Shown: positions 12,839 to 15,194 of the stretch, piece by piece
Numbering within the stretch: the stretch's first letter is position 1
Layout of the letters: each line of letters starts with the position of its first letter
From: Moraxellaceae bacterium
GTDB lineage: Bacteria > Pseudomonadota > Gammaproteobacteria > Pseudomonadales > Moraxellaceae
Reading direction: 5' to 3'
Assembly (NCBI GenBank): GCA_030684415.1
Contig: JAUXNL010000465.1
Location: 1-15,194, forward strand
DNA length: 15,194 nt
Notes under the pieces: generated by a model
Seen by the model: the letters and a program-made list of their open reading frames with translations, nothing else
Told to the model about the DNA's origin: nothing
Database searches by the model: none
Made by a program: the position numbers and the translations under genes

Positions 12839-13143
12839 CTCAGGGGTGACCCTGCGGTATCAATCCCCTCAGCCCGCATCTGGATGTTTCAAGATGTTTC
12901 AGCGGGCGCTTTTTCCTCCTGGATGCAGTGCTGCAACCGGGACGGCCCTCTGCCCTCTAAGGGCGCGAAATAAAAAATTCACATATATTTCATAAGCCTG
13001 TAGCAATTTCTTAAAGTGCGATGTAAGTTCCGGCTCAGGTTGTCGCGTCAAGGCAGTGCATGAACACAGGCATGCGCCGCTTTTCAGGGCAAATGCCCGG
13101 CCGACAGACCCAAACCAAAAAAGTGTCTCAGGAGACTCAAAGC
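12839..13143 (+). other. Non-coding stretch: moeA terminator, AT-rich promoter region and porin leader
   Basis: These 305 bases hold no supported gene. They contain the likely moeA terminator, an AT-rich block at about 12968-13020 that stands out from the GC-rich surroundings and is the best place for the first porin's promoter, and a long leader ending in the AGGAG hairpin. No single -35/-10 pair is convincing; TTTCAT (12988-12993) with TTAAAG (13011-13016) at 17 bases is the best I see. Confidence 0.5.
12872..12915 (+). terminator. Likely Rho-independent terminator after moeA
   Basis: gcccgc (12872-12877) pairs with gcgggc (12902-12907) and is followed by gctttttcc. The 24-base loop is large and contains the direct repeat gatgtttca twice. 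The T run supports a terminator, while the short stem and large loop weaken the call. Confidence 0.45.
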
Positions 13144-13146
13144 ATG
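13118..13146 (+). promoter_or_regulatory. Ribosome binding site hairpin of porin 1
   Basis: aagtgtctcaggagactc precedes the start; gtct and agac can pair so that the AGG of the ribosome binding site AGGAG (13130-13134) is shown in the loop. The same arrangement occurs before porin 2 at 14349-14375 with c changed to g in the loop. Confidence 0.5.
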
Positions 13147-14088
13147 AATCGCAAACTGCTCGCTCTGGCTGTTACCGCTGCACTGGCTGCTCCGCTTGCC
13201 GCCCAGGCAGCTCCGACCCTTTACGGTCAGCTCAATCTGTCGATCGATTCCGTGGATCAGGAGTCCACTGGCGAAGATGAGTTTCAGGTGAACTCCAACT
13301 CTTCCCGTCTGGGTGTGCGTGGCGAAGAAGATCTGGGCAATGGCCTGAGCGCCATTTATCAGGCCGAGTGGGGTGTTGATGCCTCTGGTGACGGTGGCGA
13401 CCTTTCTCTGCGTGACCGTTTCCTCGGAGTGAAGGGTGACTTCGGTACGGTAAAGGTCGGTGCTTTTAAAGCGCCGCTGAATACCTCGCAAGGTGGCGTC
13501 GATCTGTTTGATGACATGACCTATGCCGACATGGGCACGTTCGGTATCAATGGCGAAGACCGCAAGAGCAATCTGATCCAGTACGAAAGCCCGAAGATTG
13601 CTGACGCTATCTCCATCAAGGTTGCCATTCAGCCGGGCGAAGCAACAGGAACTTCCGATGGCTTGGCTGATGTGGTTTCCGCCTCGGTTGCTTACGAGGC
13701 CGGTGGCCTGTATGTCGCGCTGGGTCATGAAATTGGCGATGACGCTCTGGCGGGCGGTGCGGGTGGTTTTGACATTACCCGTTTGACAGCGACTTACACC
13801 ATGGATGCCCTGCAGTTCGGCGCCATGTACCAGCAGGCGGAAGATCTGACCGCAGGTAGTTCGAAGGTTGACTCGTTCTTGGTGGGTGCTGCGTACACCA
13901 TGGACAAGAACGTGTTCAAGGCTCAGTTCGTGAGCACAGAAGACACGGTTGATGCCATCCTGCTCGGTGTGGAGCACAACTACAGTCAGATGACCAAGGC
14001 TTATGTGCATGCGTCGCAAGCCAAGTGGGACACGGCTGGTGATCCTGAAGACACCGTCATCAGCATCGGCATGCTGACCCGCTTCTAA
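13144..14088 (+). CDS. General porin, 16-strand type (porin 1)
   Basis: Protein of 314 residues with a signal peptide cut after AAQA (1-22). The mature protein starts APTLYGQLNLSIDS, a first beta strand typical of Gram-negative trimeric porins, and ends in ISIGMLTRF, with the C-terminal Phe that the barrel-assembly machinery recognises. SSRLGVRGEEDLGNGLSAIYQAEWGV and DRFLGVKGDFGTVKVGAF are standard strands 2-5 of the family, and VDLFDDMTYADM fits the constriction loop L3. The loops are acidic. The start is fixed by AGGAG at 13130-13134, 9 bases upstream. A strong terminator follows. It is about one gene length from a related porin with the same leader motif, so the pair probably arose by tandem duplication and diverged. 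Substrate is unknown. Confidence 0.93.
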   Translation: MNRKLLALAVTAALAAPLAAQAAPTLYGQLNLSIDSVDQESTGEDEFQVNSNSSRLGVRGEEDLGNGLSAIYQAEWGVDASGDGGDLSLRDRFLGVKGDFGTVKVGAFKAPLNTSQGGVDLFDDMTYADMGTFGINGEDRKSNLIQYESPKIADAISIKVAIQPGEATGTSDGLADVVSASVAYEAGGLYVALGHEIGDDALAGGAGGFDITRLTATYTMDALQFGAMYQQAEDLTAGSSKVDSFLVGAAYTMDKNVFKAQFVSTEDTVDAILLGVEHNYSQMTKAYVHASQAKWDTAGDPEDTVISIGMLTRF

Positions 14089-14105
14089 TAGCAGGTTCGT
14101 GTGTT

Positions 14106-14133
14106 GAAAAAGCCCGCTTCGGCGGGCTTTTTC
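14106..14133 (+). terminator. Strong Rho-independent terminator after porin 1
   Basis: gaaaaagcccgc (14106-14117) and gcgggctttttc (14122-14133) form a perfect 12-bp stem with a ttcg tetraloop, ending in a T run. It can stop transcription in both directions and separates the two porins into different transcription units. Confidence 0.95.
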
Positions 14134-14252
14134 ATGCCTGCAGCCAACTGATTCCGCTATGGATATGGCCTCTGGCCATCATGCCAGTGCCTGTGCCTGT
14201 GATGGAGGTGTGGAGATGGAGGTGCCTCCTTTGCACGTCGCCACTTTGGCGT

Positions 14253-14308
14253 TTGTCACAAAACCGTCATCATCAGGACACGGCGTTGTCATTTTTGCTC
14301 CTGATACT
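14253..14308 (+). promoter_or_regulatory. Probable PhoB-dependent promoter (tandem Pho boxes and -10) of porin 2
   Basis: TTGTCAC (14253-14259), aaaa, CCGTCAT (14264-14270) fits the PhoB box of two CTGTCAT-like 7-mers 11 bases apart with an A-rich spacer. Exactly 22 bases after the second 7-mer begins, a third good one, TTGTCAT (14286-14292), appears; the intermediate slot holds a weak aggacac. GATACT (14303-14308) begins 10 bases after the last 7-mer, the same distance as in E. coli phoA. A start near 14315 gives a leader of about 58 bases. Confidence 0.65.
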
Positions 14309-14348
14309 TGCCGCCAGTTGTGGGACAGCCATGACGTCAAAAACCAAG

Positions 14349-14375
14349 CAAGTGTCTGAGGAGACTCGAAGAATG
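14349..14375 (+). promoter_or_regulatory. Ribosome binding site hairpin of porin 2
   Basis: aagtgtctgaggagactc repeats the porin 1 leader motif with one changed base in the loop. gtct and agac can pair around gagg, showing the GAGGAG ribosome binding site (14358-14363), 9 bases from the ATG at 14373. Confidence 0.5.
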
Positions 14376-15194
14376 AAACGTACCCTGATTGCGCTGGGCG
14401 TTATCGCTGCCACCGTAAGCCCGCTGACGGCACAAGCCAACCCCAAGATTTATGGCAAGATGAACATGGCCATTGAAGCGATTGATGCGGAAAGCGCTGC
14501 TGGTGTGGCAATTGAAGACAACTGGCGCGTTAGCAGCTACGCGTCGCGCTTCGGCGTCCGTGGCGATGCAGAGTTGTCCCCCAGCCTGACGGCGGTGTAC
14601 GGCATCGAATGGCAGGTTAATGCCGACGGTGATGGTACCGATCTGGGTCAGCGCAACCGTTTTGTCGGCCTGAAGCATCAGGAAATGGGCACCCTTAAGC
14701 TGGGTCGTCTGGATACCTACCTGAAACTGGCTCAGGGCCGTGTTGACCTGTTCAATGACACCAAGGCAGACATTTCCGATGCCAACCACGGCGCGGCCGC
14801 GATTTTCGCTGGCGAAACTCGTGCCGCCAACGTGATTGATTATCAGAGCCCGAAGATTGCTGAAGCCATCACGATTGGTCTGCAGTTCATCCCGGGTGAA
14901 GAAACTGGTGCCGCTGCCAAGTACGACGGTCTGACCGATGGAATCTCTTCCTCGGTGACCTACGATAAGGATGGCCTCTTCCTGTCGCTGGCATATGACA
15001 TGGAAGTGGCGGGTAACCTGGCGCTTACGGCTTCGCCGGCAGGTCGTCGTGACACCATCCGTTTGGCCGGCTCCTACAAGCTGTCGGACCTCACCTTGGG
15101 TGCGATGTACCAGGTGAGTGAGCCGGTTGATCCAGCGGCTGGTACTGCTACTGAGGAAACTGCGATGCTGGTCAGTGCAGCTTACAAGATTGAC
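14373..15194 (+). CDS. General porin, 16-strand type (porin 2), cut by window end
   Basis: The first 274 residues of a porin are present; the frame runs off the window. Signal peptide MKRTLIALGVIAATVSPLTAQA, then NPKIYGKMNMAIEA. ASRFGVRGDAELSPSLTAVYGIEWQV, RNRFVGLKHQEMGTLKLGRLDTYLK and VDLFNDTKADISDAN align strand by strand with porin 1. Further strands such as DGISSSVTYDKDGLFLSLAYDM and TLGAMYQV follow. The start is set by GAGGAG 9 bases upstream. The upstream region has a phoA-like promoter, so this porin may be made under phosphate starvation, as OprP/OprO or PhoE are; those may belong to other porin groups, so only regulation, not selectivity, is inferred. The end of the gene and its C-terminal residue cannot be seen. 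Confidence 0.9.
   Translation, partial: MKRTLIALGVIAATVSPLTAQANPKIYGKMNMAIEAIDAESAAGVAIEDNWRVSSYASRFGVRGDAELSPSLTAVYGIEWQVNADGDGTDLGQRNRFVGLKHQEMGTLKLGRLDTYLKLAQGRVDLFNDTKADISDANHGAAAIFAGETRAANVIDYQSPKIAEAITIGLQFIPGEETGAAAKYDGLTDGISSSVTYDKDGLFLSLAYDMEVAGNLALTASPAGRRDTIRLAGSYKLSDLTLGAMYQVSEPVDPAAGTATEETAMLVSAAYKID

Noticed and set aside
12976..13004. Possible Pho box before porin 1: AATTCAC, atat, ATTTCAT, 11 bases apart
   Set aside because: Only about half of the half-site bases match CTGTCAT and no -10 lies 10 bases downstream, unlike the site before porin 2.
13084..14019. Open frame of 311 codons on the minus strand
   Set aside because: It is antisense to porin 1 and only mirrors its codon pattern.

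Overview
The window looks like chromosomal DNA of a GC-rich Gram-negative bacterium, most likely a gammaproteobacterium. The evidence is two general porins ending or running as outer-membrane barrels, two lipobox lipoproteins, a periplasmic-type RNase T2, a three-part TRAP transporter and a START-domain protein. The genus cannot be fixed from the sequence. No tRNA, rRNA, CRISPR array, transposase or phage gene was seen.

Layout. 1-1664 (+): the tail of a START-like lipid-binding protein, an RNase T2 and a macro-domain protein, tightly spaced as one likely operon. 1831-3066 (-): an NDH-2-like FAD/NAD(P)H oxidoreductase. 3195-4625 (+): an unnamed membrane protein with an N-terminal B-box-like zinc site, about six membrane helices and a helical-repeat tail. 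4626-5413: a repeat-rich stretch around a very small lipoprotein gene (4853-5056, -). 5414-6835 (-): a rhomboid-fold membrane protein that has lost its catalytic residues and also carries a helical-repeat tail. 7027-10838 (+): tatT, then dctP, dctQ and dctM, a TRAP transporter with a TPR lipoprotein partner (TPAT type). 11076-12838 (+): moaB and moeA, molybdenum cofactor synthesis, start and stop overlapping. 13144-15194 (+): two related porins in tandem, the second cut by the window edge.

How the parts work together. TatT, the periplasmic binding protein and the two membrane subunits form one uptake system; a repeat hairpin between tatT and dctP could set the ratio of lipoprotein to transporter. 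The binding protein has Trp where TRAP binding proteins normally have the carboxylate-binding Arg, so its ligand may not be a simple organic acid. MoaB and MoeA act in the late steps of molybdopterin synthesis. The second porin has a promoter laid out like an E. coli pho promoter, which suggests induction when phosphate is short; the first porin lacks a convincing one. Both porin leaders share a short hairpin that displays the ribosome binding site.

The intergenic regions hold more structure than usual: five copies of a GCTTGCTGAAAA palindromic repeat, a pair of inverted 65-bp two-hairpin elements around the small lipoprotein gene, several perfect palindromes and a possible pentapeptide-repeat gene remnant. 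The most unusual proteins are the catalytically dead rhomboid and the zinc-site membrane protein, which appear to share a distantly related C-terminal repeat module.
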